From NCBI GenBank assembly GCA_019090795.1, contig JAHRVG010000028.1:16229-80228 (forward strand): a DNA stretch of 64,000 bases. The letters run 5' to 3'. The translations under genes and the position numbers were made by a program. Under the pieces are notes generated by a model. The model ran no database searches. It was not told where the DNA came from and saw only the letters and a list, made by a program, of their open reading frames with translations. How positions within the stretch are numbered: the first letter of the stretch is position 1; each line of letters opens with the position of its first letter. Below, piece by piece: positions 1-7,831 of the stretch. This DNA is from Paracoccaceae bacterium. Lineage in GTDB: Bacteria; Pseudomonadota; Alphaproteobacteria; Rhodobacterales; Rhodobacteraceae.

Positions 1-3000
1 ATGACTGACAAAAACAATCAAACACAAGCGAACAAAACGGTTTTGACCACCAAACTTGGTTTAGCTGGCAACTTGGCCAAAAGCTTTATCAATTCACCAT
101 TGGCACCATTGCTACTGCTCGCCTGTCTTGGGCTGGGTCTCATGGGCCTGATCCTGACCCCACGTCAGGAAGACCCGCAAATTTCGGTGCCCATGGTTGA
201 TATCTTCTTTTCCTACCAAGGCGCCTCTTCCGATCAGGTGGCCTCGCTTGCTACCGATCCGCTCGAACGGATGATGTCGGAAATTCAAGGTGTAAAGCAC
301 GTTTATTCGGTTTCTCAGCGTAACGGTGCGATTGTAACCGTGCAATTTGAAGTGGGCGAGGAACTTGGCCCCTCTTTGGTAAAGCTGAACGACAAAATTC
401 AGTCAAATCTGGACAGAATTCCCCCCGGTGTTTCCATGCCGCTGATCCGCCCAAAAGGCGTTGACGAGGTACCTGTCGTGACCCTGACCTTGTGGTCGCA
501 TCTTGTTGACGAGGCATCTTTGCGCTCTCTTGGTCTTGATGTGTTGCAGCGCCTGAAAGAGGTCAAGGACACCTCGCAAAGCTTCATTGTCGGTGGTCGC
601 TCAGATGCCATTCGGGTCGAAGTCTTTCCAGAACGCCTTGCTGGTTTTGGCATTGGCCTAGATCAATTGGCGCAAACAATTCGAACCGCAAATGCGGAGC
701 GGGCAGTCGGAAATGCCGAGATGGGGGATTTATCCTTCTCGCTGATGACAGGTTCTTTTCTAAACAACGCTCGCGATATTGAAAACCTGATGATCGGAAC
801 CAACAGCGGCGAACCTATATATATCCGCGATGTGGCATTGGTTACGGAATCTACTGACGATGCTACAAGTATGGTTTCCTATTATACAGGGCCGGCTTAC
901 GGGACTGAAATCGGCGGTGATACAGCCAATAGAGCGACATCGGAACGCGCTCCGGTTGGCGCATCGGCCGTGACGATAGCCGTTTCCAAGAAAAGCGGTT
1001 CCAACGGTGTGAGTGTAGCCTCCGATGTCTTGGCCCACATGGATCATCTAGAGGGAACATTGATCCCAGAGAGTGTACATGTCGAGGTAACCCGGAACTA
1101 CGGCGAAACCGCCAATGAAAAAGTAAACGAACTGATTTTCAAGTTGTTCGTCGTCACAGGTGCGGTGACTCTGCTGATCTGGCTTGCGCTGGGCCTGCGG
1201 GCGGCAGTGGTGGTGCTGATTGTGATACCTGTAGTGATCCTGCTGACCGTGTTTTCGGCATGGCTTATGGGGTACACAATCGACAGGGTGTCCCTGTTTG
1301 CGTTGATCTTTTCCATCGGTATTCTGGTGGATGACGCCATTGTGGTGGTCGAGAACATCTATCGTCGCTGGCTGCAAGATGGCGCAATGGAGGACAGCAT
1401 CAGCGTGGATGCGGTGCGCGAAGTTGGCAACCCGACCATTCTGGCAACCTTTACCGTGATCGCGGCGTTGTTGCCGATGGGTTTTGTGACTGGAATGATG
1501 GGCCCCTATATGCAGCCCATCCCGGCACTGGGTTCGGTTGCCATGCTGTTGTCTTTGTTCGCGGCTTTTATCTTCACCCCCTGGCTGGCCCGGCGCATCC
1601 GCCCATCGCTGGAAAAACTGGACAAGATGCAGGCCAGCGAACACCGGCAGGCTGAATGGCTGAACAATTTTTTCACGGCGCTTCTTGTGCCGCTGATCAC
1701 CAAACGTCTTGTCGGCTGGTTATTCGCTGCGGGTCTGCTGCTTACTTTCGGCCTCAGCTTGTTCTTGTTCAAAACCACTGACGTTACCGTCAAAATGCTG
1801 CCCAAGGACAACAAGCCCGAATTCAACGTCACAATCAACATGCCAGAAGGCACAGCCTTGCCGATCACTGCGAATGTGATTGCGATGTTGGCGAATGAAC
1901 TGCGTAAAATGCCTGAAGTGGTGGCATTGCAGAGCTATACGGGCACGGCATCACCTTTTAATTTTAATGGCTTGGTGCGCCATACCTATTTGCGTGATCG
2001 CAGTTGGCAGGGTGACATTCAGGTTCAGATTGTAGACAAAGCTGACCGTGATCGCTCCTCCGAAGACTTGGCTGTATTCGCGCGCGGGGCGCTGACTCCC
2101 ATAGCGGTCGCGCTGGGCGCAAACATTGAAGTTATCGAAATGCCCCCCGGTCCGCCGGTATTACAAACCATGGTCGCCGAGATTTATGGCCCCAACAACG
2201 AAACCCGCCGCCAAGTGGCCGCAGACGTGGCCGATATGTTCCGCAAAGCAGAATCAATTGTGGACGTCGACACCTTTATGCAGGCCCCTTATCAAAGCTG
2301 GCGCTTTTTGGTGAACCGTGAAAAGGCGTCGCGCCGGGGTGTGTCGGTCAATGACATCAACCGACAGTTGGAAATGGCCATGGGCGGTTTCAAGCTGGGT
2401 GATGTCAAAGTTGAACGCGCGCTGGAACCCAAGTTCATCTACTTGCAAATGCCCCTTGCTCTGCGGGGCCAGTTTGGGCGTCTTGGCCAATTGCCGGTGC
2501 CAACGGCAACTGGGGAAATGATTCCTTTGACTGAACTTGGTCATTTTGAACCCTTTGAGGTAGATGCGCCGGTTTATCATAAAGACTTGCGCGCGGTCGA
2601 ATTCGTGACCGGTGAAGCTGCGGGTCGGCTGGCGGCACCGATTTATGGTATTCTTGAAATGGAGGGATTGCTGGACAGCTATACTTCTCCCGATGGTGTG
2701 CGGGTTGATACCAACTATATTTCGGCGCCTGAAACCGACCTCCAATCCGCCATTGAATGGACAGGTGAGTGGACCGTGACATATGTGACCTTCCGCGACA
2801 TGGGCATAGCTTTTGGTGTTGCGCTGATCCTGATTTATATCCTCGTCGTTTGGGAATTTGGCAACTTTACCATGCCTGCCATTGTGATGTTTCCGATCCC
2901 GCTGACATTGATCGGGATCGTTCCCGGCCACTGGTTGTTTGGGGCATCCTTTACCGCGACCTCCATGATCGGGTTCATCGCGTTGGCAGGGATTATTGTG

Positions 3001-3813
3001 CGAAACTCGATTCTGCTGGTGGATTTTTCACGCCATGCCGTACTGGGCGGTATGGCAGTACAAGATGCGGTGATTTACGCCTGTGCTACCCGTACGCGTC
3101 CGATCATCATTACGGCATTGGCGCTGATGGTTGGTTCCTCTGTGATCCTGTCTGACCCAATTTTTGAGGGCATGGCCGTATCGCTGATGATGGGCGGGCT
3201 GGTCTCAACCTTGCTGACACTGGTTGTCATTCCGCTCGGATGTGTGAGTTTCAGTTCAGCGTTGACCAATGAGGGTGAAGGGGTGGTTGCGCAACCGATC
3301 GCCGGGTTGCACACCGAAGTAAAGGAAACAACCAGCCTGCCGAACCGTGACGGGATTGGAAAATCCCGTTCGATTTTGGTGGCGATAGCGGACAGCTTGT
3401 TAATGATTGTTGAGTTGGTCGTCTTTACCGTGACCTCAATTATCAAGACAATCGCTGAAATATTCGGGGGCCGTAACAAACCGGCACCGGCACCTCAGCC
3501 AGCGCCGGTTGTGACAAAGACTGCCCCGCCAAAGGTGGAGGCTGTAAAAGCGGCGGAACCTACCGTAACGGCCGAGGCGGAGGTTTCAAAACCTGCCGAG
3601 GCCAAACCGGCCCCTGCCAAGGAACCGGTGAAAGCAGCTCCCAAGGTGCGCAAAACGGCGGTGAAGAAAGCTGCTGCAGTTAAACCCAAGGCAAAAAAAC
3701 CAGCGGCGGCCAAAGCTAATGCCAAGAAACCGACAACCCGTAAAACAAAGACCAAAGCTACTGCACGACGCGGTATTCGGCTGAAAAAACCCAACGATAG
3801 CGGGAAGGAATAG
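1..3813 (+). CDS. RND-family efflux permease with a long basic C-terminal tail
   Basis: Inner-membrane proton-driven RND transporter, 1270 residues as seen; the first ATG is at base 1, so a start further upstream cannot be excluded. A first membrane helix (about residues 33-53) is followed by a porter domain, a TM2-6 block (about 375-535), a second porter domain and a TM8-12 block (about 925-1080). The TM4 motif ILVDDAIVVVEN (about residues 440-451) carries the Asp-Asp proton-relay pair; the partner lysine of AcrB is replaced by arginine in IIVRNSILLVDF. Usual family length is about 1030-1050. The extra C-terminus, from about residue 1160, is rich in Lys, Ala and Pro and resembles histone-H1-like tails. 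An adaptor protein would be expected upstream, outside the window. The next gene starts 4 bp after the stop, so co-transcription with the exported low-complexity proteins is likely. Substrate unknown. Confidence 0.9.
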   Translation: MTDKNNQTQANKTVLTTKLGLAGNLAKSFINSPLAPLLLLACLGLGLMGLILTPRQEDPQISVPMVDIFFSYQGASSDQVASLATDPLERMMSEIQGVKHVYSVSQRNGAIVTVQFEVGEELGPSLVKLNDKIQSNLDRIPPGVSMPLIRPKGVDEVPVVTLTLWSHLVDEASLRSLGLDVLQRLKEVKDTSQSFIVGGRSDAIRVEVFPERLAGFGIGLDQLAQTIRTANAERAVGNAEMGDLSFSLMTGSFLNNARDIENLMIGTNSGEPIYIRDVALVTESTDDATSMVSYYTGPAYGTEIGGDTANRATSERAPVGASAVTIAVSKKSGSNGVSVASDVLAHMDHLEGTLIPESVHVEVTRNYGETANEKVNELIFKLFVVTGAVTLLIWLALGLRAAVVVLIVIPVVILLTVFSAWLMGYTIDRVSLFALIFSIGILVDDAIVVVENIYRRWLQDGAMEDSISVDAVREVGNPTILATFTVIAALLPMGFVTGMMGPYMQPIPALGSVAMLLSLFAAFIFTPWLARRIRPSLEKLDKMQASEHRQAEWLNNFFTALLVPLITKRLVGWLFAAGLLLTFGLSLFLFKTTDVTVKMLPKDNKPEFNVTINMPEGTALPITANVIAMLANELRKMPEVVALQSYTGTASPFNFNGLVRHTYLRDRSWQGDIQVQIVDKADRDRSSEDLAVFARGALTPIAVALGANIEVIEMPPGPPVLQTMVAEIYGPNNETRRQVAADVADMFRKAESIVDVDTFMQAPYQSWRFLVNREKASRRGVSVNDINRQLEMAMGGFKLGDVKVERALEPKFIYLQMPLALRGQFGRLGQLPVPTATGEMIPLTELGHFEPFEVDAPVYHKDLRAVEFVTGEAAGRLAAPIYGILEMEGLLDSYTSPDGVRVDTNYISAPETDLQSAIEWTGEWTVTYVTFRDMGIAFGVALILIYILVVWEFGNFTMPAIVMFPIPLTLIGIVPGHWLFGASFTATSMIGFIALAGIIVRNSILLVDFSRHAVLGGMAVQDAVIYACATRTRPIIITALALMVGSSVILSDPIFEGMAVSLMMGGLVSTLLTLVVIPLGCVSFSSALTNEGEGVVAQPIAGLHTEVKETTSLPNRDGIGKSRSILVAIADSLLMIVELVVFTVTSIIKTIAEIFGGRNKPAPAPQPAPVVTKTAPPKVEAVKAAEPTVTAEAEVSKPAEAKPAPAKEPVKAAPKVRKTAVKKAAAVKPKAKKPAAAKANAKKPTTRKTKTKATARRGIRLKKPNDSGKE

Positions 3814-3817
3814 GACC

Positions 3818-4369
3818 ATGAATATTCTGAAAGCCATTTCTATTGCCGTTGCTTGGGTTCTGGCCGTTGCTCCGGTGGCTGCACAAACGGGCAGGCCACT
3901 GCCCCCGCCCGGTCCTTATCAGGAACTGCGTATCCCTTTGCCGATCCCGGCGCACCCGCACCCACAGTGGAATAATATCCTGCCTCTGCCTTACTGGATG
4001 CAAAGTCGACCTTTACCTCCGGTTCAAGCTCCGGCTCCGGTTGCCCGCACCCCAAATAATGGCCACGGTCCTGCTTATCCAGCGGCTCCTCAGGGCCAGC
4101 AGTGGGGCCAACGTCCCGTTGCACCGAATTGGGGCAGGGCACCTTATGGCCAAGCCTATCAAGGTCAACCTCGAATGGGCGGCCAATACCCACAAAGCTA
4201 CAGCGCGTACTCCGGAGCACCGAATCGGTATTACGGCCAAGGGCCTTCTTTCTTTCCAAATGGCCCATGGGGCGGGTTTTTCGGCCCGACAAACCCGATT
4301 TATGGCTATCAGCCCGCACGTCCGGCGCCTGCTCGGCCACAGCTGTGGAAGGGGAGGAAAAGCAGATGA
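3818..4369 (+). CDS. exported Pro/Gln/Gly/Tyr-rich low-complexity protein
   Basis: 183 residues with a clear Sec signal peptide (MNILKAISIAVAWVLAVAPVAAQ). The mature part has very little predicted fold: Pro-, Gln-, Gly- and Tyr-rich, with aromatic clusters such as NGPWGGFFGPTNPIYGY near the C-terminus and a basic end. There are no cysteines. The start lies 4 bp after the RND stop and has a GGAAGGAATAGGA ribosome site; the stop overlaps the next start in ATGA, so translation is coupled. Composition and placement beside a sulfur-globule-like protein suggest a structural or envelope protein, possibly a globule coat component. I do not recognise a named family, so the role is inference. Confidence 0.75.
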   Translation: MNILKAISIAVAWVLAVAPVAAQTGRPLPPPGPYQELRIPLPIPAHPHPQWNNILPLPYWMQSRPLPPVQAPAPVARTPNNGHGPAYPAAPQGQQWGQRPVAPNWGRAPYGQAYQGQPRMGGQYPQSYSAYSGAPNRYYGQGPSFFPNGPWGGFFGPTNPIYGYQPARPAPARPQLWKGRKSR

Positions 4370-4968
4370 GAAGGTTTGACATGAAAACAGGAAAAAATAG
4401 TACAGGGGTTGCACTGGCTGCTCTGGTCTGCATCGTATCCGGTCCAGTTGTCGCGCAGATAGGCAACCCGTGGAACCCGAACGCAGACGTGGCAGCCACA
4501 GGGCCCTCACAATTTATAGCCCCCGCTCCGCGAATTTTGCCCGCTCAGGCCACTGTTTCTAGCAAATATGCACCAGCGGATCTGGAGCAACGTCTGTCAG
4601 CCGTAAAACGCCCCCAACCCGTGGCCCCGCCGCAAGTGCCGCAAATGGCCCAACCTCAAGGGGTAACAATTCAGCAGCCAGGGTCTGGGCAAGCAAACCC
4701 GTACCCGGCCAGCCCGCAGTATCAAGCACCGGAGGCTAACGGATACCCAAACAATAGCTATGCACCGCAATACGGGTATGGCGCACCGCAACAGGGCTAC
4801 AACGGGTACCCACCCGGTTACGGCCAAGGCGGATACAACAATTATGGCACTGCTACGCCGTATGGGCCGGGGAACTATCCCGGTGGAGTAGGTGGTTATG
4901 TGCCGTACGGGGGTTTCCCCGGCGGTGGGTCATCCCCCTTTAATTTTAGCCCCTTTGGGTTTTTCTGA
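4366..4968 (+). CDS. exported Pro/Gln/Tyr/Gly-rich low-complexity protein
   Basis: 200 residues, starting in the ATGA overlap with the previous stop. GGGGAGGAAAAGCAG upstream favours ATG 4366 over the in-frame ATG at 4381. A signal peptide (hydrophobic GVALAALVCIVSGPVVAQ) is followed by a Pro/Gln-rich middle with a short helical stretch (DLEQRLSAVKR) and a Tyr/Gly/Pro/Asn repeat-like region ending SPFNFSPFGFF. It shares its style with the genes on both sides and has no catalytic motif. The Gly/Asn/aromatic C-terminus resembles sulfur globule proteins loosely. A structural extracytoplasmic role is inferred; no named family recognised. Confidence 0.75.
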   Translation: MRRFDMKTGKNSTGVALAALVCIVSGPVVAQIGNPWNPNADVAATGPSQFIAPAPRILPAQATVSSKYAPADLEQRLSAVKRPQPVAPPQVPQMAQPQGVTIQQPGSGQANPYPASPQYQAPEANGYPNNSYAPQYGYGAPQQGYNGYPPGYGQGGYNNYGTATPYGPGNYPGGVGGYVPYGGFPGGGSSPFNFSPFGFF

Positions 4969-5080
4969 ACCTGAAAGCTAGGAGGTTCGCGCCGTTCTGG
5001 CGCAGACAAATTGGAAGCTGGCAAATGTCCCAATGCCAAGCTCCCCATCATTTTTAGGGACAAAAACTAGGAGACTACCA

Positions 5081-5629
5081 ATGCGTAAATCTATCATCAC
5101 TGCCGCCATCGCTGCAGCCGCAAGCACTGTAATAGTAACCCAAGCAGTTGCTCAAAACTGGGGCCCAGCTCCTGGCCCAGGTTACTACTCCAACAACAAC
5201 AACGGTTGGGGCGGTAACAACTGGACGCCATGGGGCGGTAACAACAACGGTTGGGGTGGCAACAACAACGGTTGGGGTGGCAACAACTGGATGCCTTGGG
5301 GCGGCAACAATGGCTACAACAACGGTTGGGGCAACAACTGGGGTCCCTTCTCTGGTTCCAACAACAATGACGGAAGCGGTGCCGGTTCCTTCAACTTCGG
5401 CTTCACTGGTAACGCTGAAGGCAAAGGCCGCGGCGAAGGCCGTGGTGAAGGTCGTGGTGAAGGTTACGGCAACGGCTACGGCTATGGTAACAACTATGGC
5501 CGCAACCAAATGTGGAACCCAGCTTGGGGTCCATATCCTGGTCCACAAGGCCCATATGCCAACCAACAGCCTGCCGCTCCAGCTGGCGAAGCTGTTGAAA
5601 CACCAAAAGCTGACGCAGCAAGCGAATAA
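5081..5629 (+). CDS. sulfur-globule-like Gly/Asn/Trp-rich exported protein
   Basis: 182 residues; ATG chosen because AGGAG sits 8 bases upstream and it gives a perfect signal peptide (MRKSIITAAIAAAASTVIVTQAVAQ). The mature protein begins with GWGGNNN repeats (21-nt tandem units around 5200-5345), then SGAGSFNFGFTGNAEGKG-type sequence, an RGEG triplet and a YGNGYGYGNNYG block. This layout, a Sec signal plus Gly/Asn repeats, an F-N-F segment and Gly-Arg/Gly-Tyr runs, is typical of the structural sulfur globule proteins that coat extracytoplasmic sulfur in purple sulfur bacteria (family knowledge). The same window encodes an rDsr pathway, which fits. A strong GC hairpin follows the gene. Alternative: another low-complexity envelope or matrix protein. 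Confidence 0.65.
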   Translation: MRKSIITAAIAAAASTVIVTQAVAQNWGPAPGPGYYSNNNNGWGGNNWTPWGGNNNGWGGNNNGWGGNNWMPWGGNNGYNNGWGNNWGPFSGSNNNDGSGAGSFNFGFTGNAEGKGRGEGRGEGRGEGYGNGYGYGNNYGRNQMWNPAWGPYPGPQGPYANQQPAAPAGEAVETPKADAASE

Positions 5630-5653
5630 TTTGCGTCACATGTAACAATGCCG

Positions 5654-5675
5654 CCGCCCCCGGTTCCGGGGGCGG
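5654..5675 (+). terminator. strong GC hairpin behind the globule-protein gene
   Basis: A perfect inverted repeat, CCGCCCCCGG then TT then CCGGGGGCGG, lies 25 bp after the stop of the globule-like gene and 39 bp before the next start. There is no T-run on the + strand, so it is more likely a partial terminator or 3'-end stabiliser. Either would give the structural protein more transcript than the downstream genes. Confidence 0.5.
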
Positions 5676-5714
5676 TTGGCCCAACTGAAACTGATTCATG
5701 TTGAAGAGGTTCCC

Positions 5715-6506
5715 ATGACCAAGCACATTCAGACAGCCCTAGCGCTCTTGGTTGCGACAATGGGTATTATGATTGCAGCGATTACCCATGCGCAATCACC
5801 TACTGCATCAAAAACATACACTGCCATCGCGGTTCATTCCCTTCCCGGCCAATCTGAAACTTTTGGCACAATCGTTAAATCCGGTCAAAACCTGAGGCTG
5901 GAATACGACGAAGCGGGCCGCCGGGTGATCCAGATCCTCTTGCCCACAGTGGGCGCGATGTATTTTCTCGACCCCAAGACGCAAACATACACCGAGTATC
6001 TCGGGCCTTCGGTGCCTGCGACAGATATTGAGGGTTATACATCTCCTTGTCCTGGTAAAGAAGCCAGCCCCAGTTGCCAACATGTTGGCGACGACGTGGT
6101 TAGTGGCGTCAAGGTGGAACGCTGGGCACTGGCCTCGGACCAGTCAGGCAAGCCTCTCGTTATTTTGTGGAATTCTGCCCGCCGACGTGCGTTGCGTCAG
6201 GACTTTCCTGAAGGCGGCAGTATGGTTATGACTTTTGTGGCTATGGAAGATTTGAACGGTCGTTTTGCGGAGCACTGGACAATCAAGCATTCAATTCCTG
6301 GTAGCGATGTAAAAAGCGGTGACTGGTGGTTTGATCCCAAACTGCGGGTTGTGGTGAGGGAAAACCTGCCAAGCGGCGAAACGCGCCGGTTGGATAATAT
6401 CACCGTCGGGCCTGTTGATCCGGCACTTTTCCAAGTGCCCCAAGGGTGGCGAAAAGCCGAGCCGCCTGCAGCCGTTTTACAAAACCCGGTGGCTGGTAGC
6501 GAATGA
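5715..6506 (+). CDS. periplasmic LolA-like protein
   Basis: 263 residues. The ATG at 5715 follows GAAGAGG and opens a proper signal peptide (TKHIQTALALLVATMGIMIAAITHAQ); earlier in-frame starts would spoil it. The mature part is beta-rich with alternating strands such as SGQNLRLEYDEAGRRVIQILL, an outline seen in the LolA/LolB/DUF4412-type fold that binds lipids or lipoproteins. Two cysteines (SPCPGKEASPSCQH) may form a disulfide in the periplasm. It lies between the globule-like gene and the MinD-like gene. Membership in the LolA-like superfamily is judged from pattern only. Confidence 0.55.
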   Translation: MTKHIQTALALLVATMGIMIAAITHAQSPTASKTYTAIAVHSLPGQSETFGTIVKSGQNLRLEYDEAGRRVIQILLPTVGAMYFLDPKTQTYTEYLGPSVPATDIEGYTSPCPGKEASPSCQHVGDDVVSGVKVERWALASDQSGKPLVILWNSARRRALRQDFPEGGSMVMTFVAMEDLNGRFAEHWTIKHSIPGSDVKSGDWWFDPKLRVVVRENLPSGETRRLDNITVGPVDPALFQVPQGWRKAEPPAAVLQNPVAGSE

Positions 6507-6525
6507 AGCGTAAGGAATACCCAAA

Positions 6526-7146
6526 ATGTTGACATTATTCGCGAATTTCAAAGGTGGAACCGGCAAGAGCACACTGGTTTTCAACATGGCCATGTGGCGT
6601 ATTTTGCAAGGTAAGAAAGTTACGGTGTGTGATCTCGATCCGCAACGCACTGTGACGGATGTGGCTGAGATCCGCGATGAGGACGGTGTGGAACCTTCTT
6701 TGAGCGTTGTGCATGAATTGCCTGAAAATGGCAAAGCCAAGGGCGATTGGCTGATTGATGTGGGCACCTCGGATATGGGTTCTTTGCGTGCCGCAATCCG
6801 GATGTGTACCAAGATCGTCATTCCCGTAACGCCATCGCAAGCGGATATCTGGGCGACACAGCATTTTTTGGATATCGTAGAAACCGAACGCAAAGGTAAA
6901 AAAATGCCCCCGATTGTGGCCTTCATCAACCGTGCAGATCCACATCCCCGCTCGCGTGAGAACGCCGAGACGCTGGAGGCACTTGAGACGCTTGAGTCGA
7001 TCAAAGCACTGCCACAGAAAATGGTGCAACGGCTGGCTTTCCGCCGGTCGTTTTCCGAGGGGTTGGCCGTGTTTGAACTGGACCCGTCGGGCAAGGCGGC
7101 AAGTGAACTGGATGAACTGGCGCGGGCGATCTATGGATCAAAATGA
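6526..7146 (+). CDS. MinD/ParA-type P-loop ATPase
   Basis: 206 residues. The deviant Walker A motif KGGTGKST (residues 9-16, with the signature lysine K9) and CDLDPQ (35-40) place it in the ParA/MinD class that positions cellular cargo on the nucleoid or membrane. It is short, as are the stand-alone positioning ATPases, and has no DNA-binding or ParB partner beside it, so chromosome or plasmid partition is unlikely. The surrounding genes encode exported structural proteins, a membrane-anchored TPR-like protein and a dynamin-like GTPase. A role in placing an envelope-bound or globule structure is therefore inferred. Confidence 0.8.
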   Translation: MLTLFANFKGGTGKSTLVFNMAMWRILQGKKVTVCDLDPQRTVTDVAEIRDEDGVEPSLSVVHELPENGKAKGDWLIDVGTSDMGSLRAAIRMCTKIVIPVTPSQADIWATQHFLDIVETERKGKKMPPIVAFINRADPHPRSRENAETLEALETLESIKALPQKMVQRLAFRRSFSEGLAVFELDPSGKAASELDELARAIYGSK

Positions 7147-7192
7147 CCGATGCTGAAATACAAAATAGAAACCTGGAACAAGGCTGTTGAAT

Positions 7193-7804
7193 ATGCCCTT
7201 TCTTCGACTGATCATCATTTACATTGTTGTCATCGCTATCGTATTTGCAATTTTCAACCGCGATAGGGTTATGCAACTTGCAGGGTTCTCGCTTGAGTCT
7301 TCTGAAAGCGGCAAAGTTGACGAGGCCGCAATTGTTGCGGAAATCGTTGAAACGGCACCTGTACCCGAGAAAACCGCTGAGATCACTGAAACTGCCGTGA
7401 CAATGCAAACCGAAACAGAACCACAGCAAGCCGCTCCGGCACCGGTTGACCAATCACCTAAACAACAGGCAGTGCCAGCAACTGCCAACCCGAATGCAGA
7501 TCTCAAATCAAGTCTTGATGAAGTGCGCAAAGCCTTTTGGGGGGGGGATGCCCAAAAAGCAGAGACGCTCTATGTTGCACTGGCAGCGCAGTATGAGGCA
7601 GATGCCAATATTCAGGGTGAAACCGGGAATTTTTTCTACTCACAGCGTCGTTATCCCGAGGCCGCAAAATATTTCCATCGCGCGGGCTTGTTACTGGTGA
7701 ACACTGGCAACAAGCAGCAAGTGATGTCGATTATTATCGCGTTGCAGCAAATTGCCCCAGACAAGGCAACCGACCTGCGTGCCAGAGCTGCCAAACAGCC
7801 GTAA
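7193..7804 (+). CDS. membrane-anchored TPR-like protein
   Basis: 203 residues. ATG 7193 is preferred to a TTG six bases earlier. One N-terminal membrane helix (about residues 4-22, LRLIIIYIVVIAIVFAIF) is followed by an acidic Pro/Thr/Glu/Gln-rich linker to about residue 105. A C-terminal helical domain resembles about two tetratricopeptide units (AQKAETLYVALAAQYEADA, then QRRYPEAAKYFHRAGLLLV). This makes it a likely scaffold tethered to the inner membrane. It sits between the MinD-like ATPase and the dynamin-like GTPase and could dock either; that link is inference. Confidence 0.65.
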   Translation: MPFLRLIIIYIVVIAIVFAIFNRDRVMQLAGFSLESSESGKVDEAAIVAEIVETAPVPEKTAEITETAVTMQTETEPQQAAPAPVDQSPKQQAVPATANPNADLKSSLDEVRKAFWGGDAQKAETLYVALAAQYEADANIQGETGNFFYSQRRYPEAAKYFHRAGLLLVNTGNKQQVMSIIIALQQIAPDKATDLRARAAKQP

Positions 7805-7831
7805 CCGGAATTCTACAGGGACACCTAGCAT

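Noticed and set aside
1048..1644. Long open frame on the minus strand inside the RND gene
   Set aside because: Its protein is His/Gln/Arg-rich with no fold or ribosome site; it is the antisense shadow of membrane-helix codons.
4986..5010. GCGCC-GTTCT-GGCGC hairpin before the globule-like gene as a terminator
   Set aside because: Only five pairs and no T-run; not enough to call.
5190..5345. Short tandem repeats that could suggest a CRISPR or satellite
   Set aside because: The units are in frame, encode GGNNNGW, lack unique spacers and lie inside a gene with a signal peptide.
5148..5645. Thr/Val-rich frame overlapping the globule-like gene, and its minus-strand counterpart
   Set aside because: They are frame-shifted readings of the same 21-nt repeats, without a signal peptide or ribosome site.
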